Positions 54,110 through 62,132 of a stretch of DNA of 64,000 nucleotides are shown one piece after another. Below the pieces are notes generated by a model, which was not told the DNA's origin, did not search any database, and saw only the letters and a program-made list of their open reading frames with translations. The stretch is taken from positions 1 through 64,000 of the forward strand of contig NZ_JQDZ01000068.1 of NCBI RefSeq assembly GCF_000764205.1. The letters are read 5' to 3'. The translations under genes were made by a program, and so were the position numbers. Origin of the DNA: Thalassotalea sp. ND16A (GTDB lineage Bacteria; Pseudomonadota; Gammaproteobacteria; Enterobacterales; Alteromonadaceae). Positions within the stretch are counted from its first letter, which is position 1; each line of letters starts with the position of its first letter.

Positions 54110-57100
54110 TTACCAGCCATTATCGCCAACCCTATGCTCAGTGTTATTTTGCTGATGACAGGCGCCGCTGCAATCTCTTAGCTCTGAAACGCTCTGATTA
54201 TCATGCTCGTTGGCTTCATAATCATTGGCATGACAACCCGCACAATCTGGACCGTAGGGGTGTCGCCAGGAAATGATTTCGTTGTTATTTCTGTGGCAGT
54301 CTATACAGCCAAGATTTTGGCGATGCTGGCCGGGATACTGCCCTGTGTGCACGTAATTCGTCGGCGTCCAGGCTTGGGTGGTGTGGCAGTCATCACATTC
54401 GACCGAAGTGATGAAGTGGCCGGCATTTTTACCGGTAGCGATATTGCCATTGTGACAGCCAGAGCAGGAGCCCTGTACCTCGTTATGATCGACTCTGGTA
54501 GCTGGTGTCCAGGTCAGGGTCGAATGGCAGGCCTCACAGACATTGCTCGACTGTATATGCTGGGCATTCTTGCCGGTAGCGGTATTGCCATCGTGGCAAC
54601 TGATGCAATTGCCAGTGATGCCGGCATGGTCAAATACGGCGGGCGTCCAGGCCTGGGTGGTATGACAATCATCACACTGACCCGTGGTCGGCAAGTGGTT
54701 GTTACCTTTACCGGTGGCGGTATTGCCATCATGACAACCAGCACAGGATCCCAGTACCTCGTTATGATCGACGGTGGTCGCCGGTATCCAGACCAGGGTC
54801 GAATGGCAGGCTTCACAGACATTACTCGATTGAATATGCTGGGCATTCTTGCCGGTGGCAGTATTGCCATCGTGACAGCTGATACAATTGCCAGTGATGC
54901 CGGCATGATCGAATGTCGCCGGGATCCAGGCCTGAGTGCTGTGGCAATCATCACACTGGCCGGTGGTAGGCAAGTGATTGTTACCTTTACCGGTAGCGGT
55001 ATTGCCATCATGACAACCAGCACAGGAGCCCAGTACCTCGTTATGATCGACGGTGGTCGCCGGCGACCAGACCAGGGTCGAATGGCAGGCCTCACAGACA
55101 TTACTCGATTGAATATGCTGGGCATTCTTGCCGGTGGCAGTATTGCCATCATGACAGCTGATGCAATTGCCAGTGATGCCGGCATGATCGAACGTCGCCG
55201 GGATCCAGGCCTGAGTGCTGTGACAATCATCGCACTGGCCGGTGGTAGTCAAGTGATTGTTACCTTTACCGGTAGCGGTATTGCCATCATGACAACCCGA
55301 GCAGGAGCCCAGTACCTCGTTATGATCGACGGTGGTCGCTGGTGACCAGACTAGGGTCGAATGGCAGGCCTCACAGACGTTGCTCGTCTGTATATGCTGG
55401 GCATTCTTGCCGGTGGCAGTATTGCCATCGTGACAGCTGATGCAATTGCCGCTGATGCCGGCGTGATCGAACGTCGCCGGGGTCCAGGCTTGAGTACTAT
55501 GACAATCATCACACTGGCCGGTGGTAGGCAAGTGGTTGTTACCTTTACCGGTAGCGGTATTGCCATCATGACAACCCGCACAGGAGCCCAGTACTTCGTT
55601 ATGATCGACAGTAGTCTCCGGTGACCAGACCAGGGTCGAATGGCAGGCCTCACAGACATTACTCGACTGAATATGCTGGGCATTTTTGCCGGTGGCGGTA
55701 TTGCCATCATGACAGCTGATGCAATTGCCAGTGATGCCGGCATGATCGAACGTCGCCGGGATCCAGGCCTGGGTGCTGTGACAATCGTCACACTGGCCCG
55801 TGGTAGGCAAGTGATTGTTACCTTTACCGGTGGCGGTATTGCCATCATGACAACTCGAGCAAGAGCCCAGTACCTCGTTATGATCGACGGTAGTGGTCGG
55901 CGTCCAGGTAAACATTGAGTGACAGGCCTCACAGACATTACTCGACTGGATATGCTGGGCATTTTTACCGGTGGCAGTATTACCATCATGACAGCTGAGA
56001 CAATCGCCGGTCACCCCTTCATGATTAAAGTTCGCTGGCGTCCAGGCCTGGGTGCTGTGACAATCACCACACTCCTGAGTGGTGGGTAAGTGATCGGCGT
56101 CTTTGCCGGTCGCAGTATTGCCATCGTGACAAGCCGAGCAAGAGCCCTGTACCTCGTTATGATCGACGGTCGTCGCCGGTGACCAGATCAGGGTCGAATG
56201 GCAGGCCTCACAAACATTAGTCGATTGAATATGCTGGGCATTCTTGCCGGTGGCAGTATTACCATCATGACAGCTGGTGCAATTGTCGCTGATGCCGGCA
56301 TGATCAAATGTTGCCGGGATCCAAGCCTGAGTACTGTGACAATCATCACACTGGCCAGTAGTCGGCAAGTGATCGACACCTTTACCGGTGGCAGTATTGC
56401 CATCATGACAACCAGCACAGGAGCCTAATACTTCGTTATGATCGACGGTCGTCGCTGGTGACCAGATCTGGGTCGAATGGCAGGCCTCACAGACGTTGCT
56501 GGTCTGAATGTGTTGGGCATTCTTGCCGGTGGCAGTATTACCATCATGGCAGCTGGTGCAATTGTCGCTAATGCCGGCATGATCGAACCGTGCCGGGATC
56601 CAGGCCTGGGTACTGTGACAATCATCACACTGGCCCGTAGTAATCAAGTGATCGGCGTCTTTACCGGTGGCGGTATTGCCATCATGACAACCAGCACAGG
56701 AGCCCAGTACCTCGTTATGATCTACGATAGTGGCCGGTGACCAGACCAGAGTAGAATGGCAGGCCTCGCAAACGTTGCTTGTTTGAATATGCTGGGCATT
56801 CTTGCCGGTGGCAGTATTACCATCATGACAGCTGGTGCAATTGTCGCTGATGCCGGCATGATCAAATGTTGCCGGGATCCAGGCTTGAGTACTGTGACAA
56901 TCATCACACTGACCCGTGGTCGGCAAGTGGTTGTTACCTTTACCGGTGGCGGTATTGCCATCATGACAACCCGAGCAGGAGCCCAGTACCTCGTTATGAT
57001 CGACAGTAGTCGCCGGTGACCAGACCAGGGTCGAATGGCAGGCCTCACAGACATTACTCGATTGAATATGCTGGGCATTCTTGCCGGTGGCAGTATTGCC

Positions 57101-57877
57101 ATCGTGACAGCTGATACAATTGCCAGTGATGCCGGCATGATCGAACGTCGCCGGGATCCAGGCCTGAGTGCTGTGGCAATCATCACACTGGCCGGTGGTC
57201 GGCAAATGATCTGCACCTTTGCCGGTAGCGGTATTGCCATCATGACAACCAGCACAGGAGCCTAATACTTCGTTATGATCGACGGTGGTGGTCGGTTCCC
57301 AGCTCAGAGTCGAGTGGCAGGCCTCACAGACATTTGTCGTCTGGATATGTTGTTGATCTTTACCGGTTGCGGTGGTGCCGTTGTGGCAGCTGACGCAGTC
57401 GCCACTGACGCCGGAATGATCAAAGGTTGCCGGTATCCAGGCATTGGTGGTATGGCAGTTGTCACACGCCTGAGTGGTCTCAACATGGTCGGTCGGCTTG
57501 CCGACAGCGGTATCTTCGTTGTGACAACTGGCACAATCGCCGCTCACAGACTGATGCTCTACCCGGTATATCGTGCCCCAACCAACACTGAGATGACAGT
57601 CAGCGCAGCGGTTATTGGTGTTCATATGGTTGTTGGGTTTAATTGATGCCTCGATAAAGCCACTACTACTATGACAGAGCTGACACTCGGTAGGAATTCC
57701 TTTAAACTGATTGTTAATATGGCAATCTTGGCAGTCTACGGCAATGTGCTGGCCATCGAGAGGAAATGCTGTGGCTTGATGATCAAATTCAGCGGCCGGT
57801 GCAGCTTGAATCCAGCAAAGGCATGCCAGTAACATCAGGCATGAAACGAACTTGATATAACTAATATTGGAACTCAT
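54110..57877 (-). CDS. Giant multiheme cytochrome c with about 52 heme motifs
   Basis: The 1255-residue protein has a signal peptide (cut near Ala29, APAA-EF). I count 51 CXXCH motifs and one terminal CXXXCH (CSGACH), roughly one heme per 24 residues. The centre is ten near-identical 93-residue units, each with four hemes: CxxCHDGNTATGK..H, CDDCHSTQAWIPATFDH, CISCHDGNTATGK..QHI, CEACHSTLVWSPATTVDH. Each module has exactly one further His, enough for bis-His ligation of every heme. Ends are more diverged. ATG 57877 overlaps the end of the 21-heme gene by 17 bp, so the two are coupled; the longer frame from 58015 is rejected as it precedes the signal peptide. A periplasmic electron wire is the likely role. 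Confidence 0.93.
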   Translation of the reverse strand: MSSNISYIKFVSCLMLLACLCWIQAAPAAEFDHQATAFPLDGQHIAVDCQDCHINNQFKGIPTECQLCHSSSGFIEASIKPNNHMNTNNRCADCHLSVGWGTIYRVEHQSVSGDCASCHNEDTAVGKPTDHVETTQACDNCHTTNAWIPATFDHSGVSGDCVSCHNGTTATGKDQQHIQTTNVCEACHSTLSWEPTTTVDHNEVLGSCAGCHDGNTATGKGADHLPTTGQCDDCHSTQAWIPATFDHAGITGNCISCHDGNTATGKNAQHIQSSNVCEACHSTLVWSPATTVDHNEVLGSCSGCHDGNTATGKGNNHLPTTGQCDDCHSTQAWIPATFDHAGISDNCTSCHDGNTATGKNAQHIQTSNVCEACHSTLVWSPATIVDHNEVLGSCAGCHDGNTATGKDADHLITTGQCDDCHSTQAWIPARFDHAGISDNCTSCHDGNTATGKNAQHIQTSNVCEACHSTQIWSPATTVDHNEVLGSCAGCHDGNTATGKGVDHLPTTGQCDDCHSTQAWIPATFDHAGISDNCTSCHDGNTATGKNAQHIQSTNVCEACHSTLIWSPATTVDHNEVQGSCSACHDGNTATGKDADHLPTTQECGDCHSTQAWTPANFNHEGVTGDCLSCHDGNTATGKNAQHIQSSNVCEACHSMFTWTPTTTVDHNEVLGSCSSCHDGNTATGKGNNHLPTTGQCDDCHSTQAWIPATFDHAGITGNCISCHDGNTATGKNAQHIQSSNVCEACHSTLVWSPETTVDHNEVLGSCAGCHDGNTATGKGNNHLPTTGQCDDCHSTQAWTPATFDHAGISGNCISCHDGNTATGKNAQHIQTSNVCEACHSTLVWSPATTVDHNEVLGSCSGCHDGNTATGKGNNHLTTTGQCDDCHSTQAWIPATFDHAGITGNCISCHDGNTATGKNAQHIQSSNVCEACHSTLVWSPATTVDHNEVLGSCAGCHDGNTATGKGNNHLPTTGQCDDCHSTQAWIPATFDHAGITGNCISCHDGNTATGKNAQHIQSSNVCEACHSTLVWIPATTVDHNEVLGSCAGCHDGNTATGKGNNHLPTTGQCDDCHTTQAWTPAVFDHAGITGNCISCHDGNTATGKNAQHIQSSNVCEACHSTLTWTPATRVDHNEVQGSCSGCHNGNIATGKNAGHFITSVECDDCHTTQAWTPTNYVHTGQYPGQHRQNLGCIDCHRNNNEIISWRHPYGPDCAGCHANDYEANEHDNQSVSELRDCSGACHQQNNTEHRVGDNGW
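54467..57256 (-). repeat. Ten 279-bp tandem repeats encoding four-heme units
   Basis: The phrase encoding AQHIQ recurs every 279 bp (for example near 54555, 54834, 55113, 55392, 55671, 55950, 56229, 56508, 56787, 57066). Units stay in frame and are nearly identical at DNA level, including many synonymous positions, which suggests recent amplification or continuing conversion. Less similar partial units flank the array. Confidence 0.92.
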
Positions 57878-59420
57878 CGAAACGCCTCGTATTGTGACAT
57901 CGTTGACAATCGTCGCCAAAACCGCCTTGATGAACGTCATCCTGACGATGACAGGCAACGCATCTTTTCGGGGGGGTAAGGGGGGCAGGCAGTTGACTGG
58001 TGTGGCACAAATCACACATTAAATCTGTGTGTGCGCCATCTAGAGCAAAATTGGTTTGCTGGTGATCAAACTGCCACGAAGTCCAGCTGGAAGAATTATG
58101 ACAAGTCTGACATTCTTCGCCCAAGGTTTGTTGGTGATTATCATCCCCTGCATGACAGTCAATACAACGGAAAGATTCGATGGCATAATCGGCAGAGAAA
58201 TGACAGGCCTGACATACCAATAACTGGTGAGCACCGGTAAGCGGAAAATCACCAAAATCGTGGCTAAAGCTGACTTGTTCGTTCCATTTTTTTGATTGGT
58301 GACAGTTTTGGCATTCTTTGCCCAAGTTTCCCTGATGTGGATCGACCGGTAAATGGCAATCCACACACTGCCTGACCCGTTCTTCATCTGCTCTGGTTTG
58401 ACCGGGCAAATGACAGCCGTCACATTCGACTTCCTGGTGCGCGCCCAACAAGTTAAAATCTGTTTCTTTATCATGGTCGAAATTAATCTTGTCCCAGCTC
58501 TTCTCGTTATGGCATTGCTGACACTGTTCACCGTTACTGCCATGATGAACATCGTTGTCGCTATGGCAACCATTGCACTTGTTAGAAGGATTAAGCTCTT
58601 TTGCATGGCAGGCAACACATGCAAGCTTTTGATGTTTGCCATTGAGGCGATAATTGGCATCCTTGAAATGATCGTAACTGTTGTTCTGCCATTCTTCTTC
58701 GTTATGACAAGATTCACATTTTTGGCCAAAGACCTCAAAATGTACGTCTTTTGCCAGATGGCAATTGACACACATGCCACCAATGGGGTCAGCCACATCG
58801 TCAACATGGCATGCCTGACAAACAAGGTCCTGATGTTTGCCTTTTAATGGAAATTCGGTTTCTTCATGGTCAAATTTATTTACTTTCCAGACTTTTTCGT
58901 TGTGGCAGTCGGCACACTCTTCACCAAGCTCCCCCTGATGCGGATCGTCGTGACAGGAGTTACAGCTGGTCGATTCCAGCCGAAAATTTTTATCTTCTGG
59001 TTTATGGCAAAGATCACAGTTGAGGCCGAGGTGGCTATCTTTGAGGGTAAACTCGGTTCTGCTGTGATCAAAGTGATCTCTGTCTAATGAGGTGATATCA
59101 AATGTTCTGCCCTTATGATCGGTGTGGCAACTGCGGCACTGTTCAATTTTTGCTTTCTCAATAGTACTGTGGTATCTACGGGCGTTTATCAGGTCTTCGT
59201 TTATTTCTTCGTGGCAGTCCAAACACTGGGCAGATGGATTGTCACTCTCATGACATTCATTACATTCATTTTCAATTTCCTGATGGCCTTGGGTTAGCTC
59301 GCCTGGCATCAGTAATAGCTGCTCTATACTGACCTCAGAGGTTTCAGCAACGGCGTGGGTCGCGATAACAAGTAACAGCAGGGACATCATTCTGGCTGTT
59401 GTCCATGTTATGGTAGTCAT
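57861..59420 (-). CDS. 21-heme periplasmic cytochrome c
   Basis: The 519-residue protein has a signal peptide (about 25 residues, ending THAVAE) and 21 CXXCH motifs that I count between CNECH and CQRCH. They fall in a repeating three-heme pattern of about 60 residues, with linkers such as FDHEETEFPLKGKHQDLVCQACH and a distal His in each FDH and GKH/GAH phrase. This multiheme type occurs in periplasmic electron-transfer chains of marine proteobacteria. GGGGG lies 9 bp before ATG 59420. The gene sits between the membrane cytochrome gene and the giant cytochrome gene, and should carry electrons between them. Confidence 0.93.
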   Translation of the reverse strand: MTTITWTTARMMSLLLLVIATHAVAETSEVSIEQLLLMPGELTQGHQEIENECNECHESDNPSAQCLDCHEEINEDLINARRYHSTIEKAKIEQCRSCHTDHKGRTFDITSLDRDHFDHSRTEFTLKDSHLGLNCDLCHKPEDKNFRLESTSCNSCHDDPHQGELGEECADCHNEKVWKVNKFDHEETEFPLKGKHQDLVCQACHVDDVADPIGGMCVNCHLAKDVHFEVFGQKCESCHNEEEWQNNSYDHFKDANYRLNGKHQKLACVACHAKELNPSNKCNGCHSDNDVHHGSNGEQCQQCHNEKSWDKINFDHDKETDFNLLGAHQEVECDGCHLPGQTRADEERVRQCVDCHLPVDPHQGNLGKECQNCHQSKKWNEQVSFSHDFGDFPLTGAHQLLVCQACHFSADYAIESFRCIDCHAGDDNHQQTLGEECQTCHNSSSWTSWQFDHQQTNFALDGAHTDLMCDLCHTSQLPAPLTPPKRCVACHRQDDVHQGGFGDDCQRCHNTRRFDEFQY

Positions 59421-59422
59421 AC

Positions 59423-59440
59423 AAACAAGCCCCCTTGTTT
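59423..59440 (-). promoter_or_regulatory. Ribosome-binding site displayed in a hairpin loop
   Basis: On the minus strand AAACAAG-GGGG-CTTGTTT is a perfect 7-bp stem whose loop, with the adjoining G, is the Shine-Dalgarno sequence of the 21-heme gene. It may tune translation of the two cytochromes. Confidence 0.45.
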
Positions 59441-59470
59441 TTTGATCCTATAATAGATATCGCTCATGAG

Positions 59471-59498
59471 TTATTTAACCAAGCTATTGGTTAAATAA
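59471..59498 (-). terminator. Inverted repeat after the membrane cytochrome gene
   Basis: TTATTTAACCAA and TTGGTTAAATAA form a perfect 12-bp stem with loop GCTA between the first two genes of the operon. With no T-run it is more likely a partial terminator or an mRNA-processing stem that sets relative expression. Confidence 0.5.
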
Positions 59499-59531
59499 TT
59501 GTCTAACTGATCAGAGTCATTCAATAATCAG

Positions 59532-60347
59532 TTAATAGATGTGCACCACAAATACGTGAATAATCCCGGTAATTATCATCAATAGAAAAAATGGATAATG
59601 AAACACATGCCACAGGGCAAAGAGCCGAGTGTATAAAGCGTAGTTTGCCATTTTTCGCAACTTGAACAGTCCCTTATCCCAATGTTTAATCCCTAAGATT
59701 AATAGTGCCAGTTGCTCCTTGTTGCCGGCGGCTTGTGCTTTCAGCTCCTTTGCCTGAACCTTAGAGTGCTTTTGAATTTTTTTTATTCTTTTAGCAACGG
59801 CCAAACTGGCGGTCAGCCGCACATTTTTGTGAGTCAACTGGCTTTCAATCTGGCTTAGTTCATCTTGAACTTCGGTGCTAAATAAGGCGGTTTCGGTAAA
59901 GTGATCCTTACTCAACTGATAATCTGCATTCAGTTCGGAAAATTCAATTTGTGCACCATAGAGGCCGCGATGGAGTTTTTGGTAGACATAGCGTCCTACC
60001 AGGCCACTGCCAGCCACTAACAGCATACAAACAAGGGCAATGCTGCTATTGAGTGAGCCCAGACTAAAGTTGCTATGGAGCATGATAAACACTGGACCCC
60101 ATAGACCAAAAAGCATGTGCATTCGAAACCAATGACGAACTTTAAAAGCGTTCTTCATTGGTTTCCAGTATTTACGCACCGGATAGAGCAATAACAGTAT
60201 CATCATACTGCCACCAATTATGCCGAAGGCATATCCCCACCCATCTTCGGCGGTGTACCAGTATTCGTCTCTGAGGCGCCAGCCAAGCAGCAAAACTGCC
60301 AAGATGGTAACCGTGGTAAACGTTGTAGATTTTGAAATTTTATCCAT
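59532..60347 (-). CDS. Four-helix membrane protein, putative b-type cytochrome
   Basis: The 271-residue protein has membrane segments near 12-22, 36-56, 75-95, 103-120 and 243-268. His residues are placed on or near them: VRHWFRMHMLFGLWGPVFIMLHSNF, and LFALWHVFHYPFFLLMIITGIIHVFVVH at the C-terminus. This His spacing suits two b hemes. Between them is a Lys/Gln-rich coiled-coil (about 140-225) of cytoplasmic type. As first gene of the cytochrome operon it is a good candidate to take electrons from quinol or the oxidoreductase and hand them to the periplasmic cytochromes. No specific family is claimed. No TTTAAG box was found upstream. Confidence 0.65.
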   Translation of the reverse strand: MDKISKSTTFTTVTILAVLLLGWRLRDEYWYTAEDGWGYAFGIIGGSMMILLLLYPVRKYWKPMKNAFKVRHWFRMHMLFGLWGPVFIMLHSNFSLGSLNSSIALVCMLLVAGSGLVGRYVYQKLHRGLYGAQIEFSELNADYQLSKDHFTETALFSTEVQDELSQIESQLTHKNVRLTASLAVAKRIKKIQKHSKVQAKELKAQAAGNKEQLALLILGIKHWDKGLFKLRKMANYALYTRLFALWHVFHYPFFLLMIITGIIHVFVVHIY

Positions 60348-60650
60348 CCTTTATTCTAGCAGACAATTCTTATCTAAGTTCAATAAGCAGAGTAACGACT
60401 CCGAATTGAACAGCTCAAACCCTTGAAAAACGGGAGAACAAGGTAGCTTTTATTGGCCCCTCAATTTACCCCGGAAGACCTTTGAATCGGCAGTTTAATT
60501 GCTTGATTTATAGGCGAAATATTACTGGCTAAGCTAGAGGTGTGAGTTCAAATATCTCTCTGACTTCCTGCTTGAATGCCGTTGAACTGTGCTATGATCT
60601 TTTGTTTTTTCATTCAATAATGAGTTGTTTAATCGATTTTTTTCATTAAC
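60348..60650. other. Intergenic region with cytochrome-operon promoter
   Basis: About 300 bp between the membrane cytochrome gene and the IS-interrupted terminator. It should hold the promoter for the minus-strand cytochrome operon, but no convincing box pair or PmrA-type site was seen. Confidence 0.35.
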
Positions 60651-60659
60651 ATAAAAACG

Positions 60660-60670
60660 CGACCTAAGGC
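60660..60670. repeat. Target-site duplication, left copy
   Basis: CGACCTAAGGC, identical to 62093-62103. Eleven bp suits IS4-family insertion. Confidence 0.92.
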
Positions 60671-60724
60671 TAATGCCGATCACTTAACGCAAAAATGATC
60701 GGTTGAACGATCCTGCAGGTATGT

Positions 60725-60759
60725 AAAAATCCGTATTCAAATTTTGAATACGGATTTTT
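60725..60759 (+). terminator. Hairpin abutting the transposase start codon
   Basis: AAAAATCCGTATTCAA and its exact inverse (16 bp) with a 3-nt loop end two bases before the ATG, in the place of the ribosome-binding site. It should stop or silence transcripts entering from outside, as known for IS10 and IS50. Confidence 0.8.
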
Positions 60760-60760
60760 T

Positions 60761-62083
60761 ATGCAAATTGCCCAAGCTCTTTCGAACGTGTCTCTTAACA
60801 ATGTCACCGAATTTCAAAATTTAACGGATGTATTGTCCCAAGATCTAATTGAAGAAGGGTTAAGGCACCATGGAATTGCCACGATAAGAAAACGAAAACT
60901 ACCTATGGAACATATGGTGTGGGCCGTGATTGGCATGGCTTTATTTCGGAAGTTTTCAATGCGCCAATTGGTGAATCAACTCGATATCATTCTTCCCAAT
61001 GGTACTCCTTATGTGGCTCCTAGTGCCTTAACAAGAGCAAGAAAGAAGCTTGGCAGCGACGTAATGGCAACGATTTTCAACAGAACTCAAAAACATTGGA
61101 ATGAACAAGCGGAACACTCAGCATGGCATGGACTTAATCTTCTAGGCGTTGACGGTGTAGTTTGGAGAGCACCAGACTCTAAAGCAAACAGTGATCATTT
61201 TGCTAGGACATCTAATAGCCATGGTAAGGCAAGCTATCCTCAAGTTCGTATGGTCTGTCAAATGGAGTTAACGAGCCACATGTTGATAAACAGCAAATTT
61301 GACAGTGTCAAAGAGAATGAAATGAACTTGGCCGAATCTTTAATTGAAAACACACCAGACCATAGTCTTACGTTGTTTGACCGAGGGTTTTATTCGTTAG
61401 GGTTATTGCATAAATGGCAATCAACTGGTGAAGTGCGCCATTGGCTGATGCCGTTAAAGAAAAATACTCAGTATGAGGTAGTACGTAGCCTAGGTCGTCA
61501 AGATAAGTTAATACAGTTGACGTCTTGTGCACAAGCGAGAAAAAAATTTCCTGATTTACCTGAGACTGTAGAAGCTAGATTAATTACCAAAACAGTGAAA
61601 GGTAAACAGGTTCAAATCTTAACTTCTATGGTTGATTCTATGCGCTTCCCTAATGCGGATATTGTTGATTTATATTCACATCGTTGGGAAATTGAAGTTG
61701 GCTTTCGGGAAATGAAACAATCGTTACTCGATAATAGATTTACCTTAAGAAGCAATCAGCCTGAGCTTATTAAACAAGAGCTATGGGGAATATTGCTCGC
61801 TTATAATCTATTGCGTTTTCAGATGGTTCTGATGGCCAAGCACTTGGGAGGTATAGCACCCAATCAAATCAGCTTTCATGGCGCATCTATGCACATAATT
61901 TACCAATTAACGCTATTGCCGTTTTGCACTCCAGGAAGAGTTCCCAAATTTATTATGGACATTACTAAGACAGCTCAACAGTTTGTATTGCCAACCAAAA
62001 GGGAGCGAAGTTATCCTCGGGTGTTAAAGTGTTCAAAAAATAGATATCCCGTCAAAAAAAGAAATGCCGCTCACCTTAAGTGA
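60761..62083 (+). CDS. IS4-family transposase
   Basis: The 440-residue protein has an N-terminal domain ([23 protein letters not shown] .. [11 protein letters not shown]) and a DDE catalytic core: first Asp in [10 protein letters not shown], second Asp in [12 protein letters not shown], and Glu in [19 protein letters not shown], the Y-(2)-R-(3)-E-(6)-K signature of IS4 elements. The stop codon lies inside the right inverted repeat. No frameshift is seen. Confidence 0.95.
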   Translation: MQIAQALSNVSLNNVTEFQNLTDVLSQDLIEEGLRHHGIATIRKRKLPMEHMVWAVIGMALFRKFSMRQLVNQLDIILPNGTPYVAPSALTRARKKLGSDVMATIFNRTQKHWNEQAEHSAWHGLNLLGVDGVVWRAPDSKANSDHFARTSNSHGKASYPQVRMVCQMELTSHMLINSKFDSVKENEMNLAESLIENTPDHSLTLFDRGFYSLGLLHKWQSTGEVRHWLMPLKKNTQYEVVRSLGRQDKLIQLTSCAQARKKFPDLPETVEARLITKTVKGKQVQILTSMVDSMRFPNADIVDLYSHRWEIEVGFREMKQSLLDNRFTLRSNQPELIKQELWGILLAYNLLRFQMVLMAKHLGGIAPNQISFHGASMHIIYQLTLLPFCTPGRVPKFIMDITKTAQQFVLPTKRERSYPRVLKCSKNRYPVKKRNAAHLK

Positions 62084-62091
62084 ACGGCATT
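62053..62091 (-). terminator. Terminator formed by the right end of the IS
   Basis: AATGCCG (62063-62069) pairs with CGGCATT (62085-62091) and TCAC with GTGA, around loop CTTAA; on the minus strand a seven-T run follows (62054-62060). It can stop transcripts coming from the DUF5666 gene, whose own terminator the IS has split. Confidence 0.7.
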
Positions 62092-62092
62092 A

Positions 62093-62103
62093 CGACCTAA
62101 GGC
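62093..62103. repeat. Target-site duplication, right copy
   Basis: CGACCTAAGGC, identical to 60660-60670; together they delimit the IS. Confidence 0.92.
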
Positions 62104-62132
62104 CGCGTTTTTACTTACTTAACAGGCGGTGC

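Larger units (their letters stand above)
60671..62092 (+). mobile_element. Intact IS4-family insertion sequence (1422 bp)
   Basis: The terminal inverted repeats are TAATGCCGATCACTTAA (60671-60687) and, inverted, TAATGCCGTTCACTTAA (62076-62092), with one mismatch in 17. Identical 11-bp CGACCTAAGGC flanks both ends. It carries one full transposase gene and looks recently active. Confidence 0.95.

Noticed and set aside
54203-55345. 380-codon frame, and a series of similar frames every 279 bp, opposite the giant cytochrome gene
   Set aside because: They are antisense shadows of the tandem heme repeats; no start signals, and the heme frame is the one with a signal peptide and conserved motifs.
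54467-57256. CRISPR-like periodic array
   Set aside because: The period is 279 bp, units are coding and in frame, and there are no unique spacers.
60348-60650. A third PmrA-type box for the cytochrome operon
   Set aside because: CTTATT and CTTAGA occur on the minus strand, but their spacing (9 bp between starts instead of 11) and sequences do not fit.
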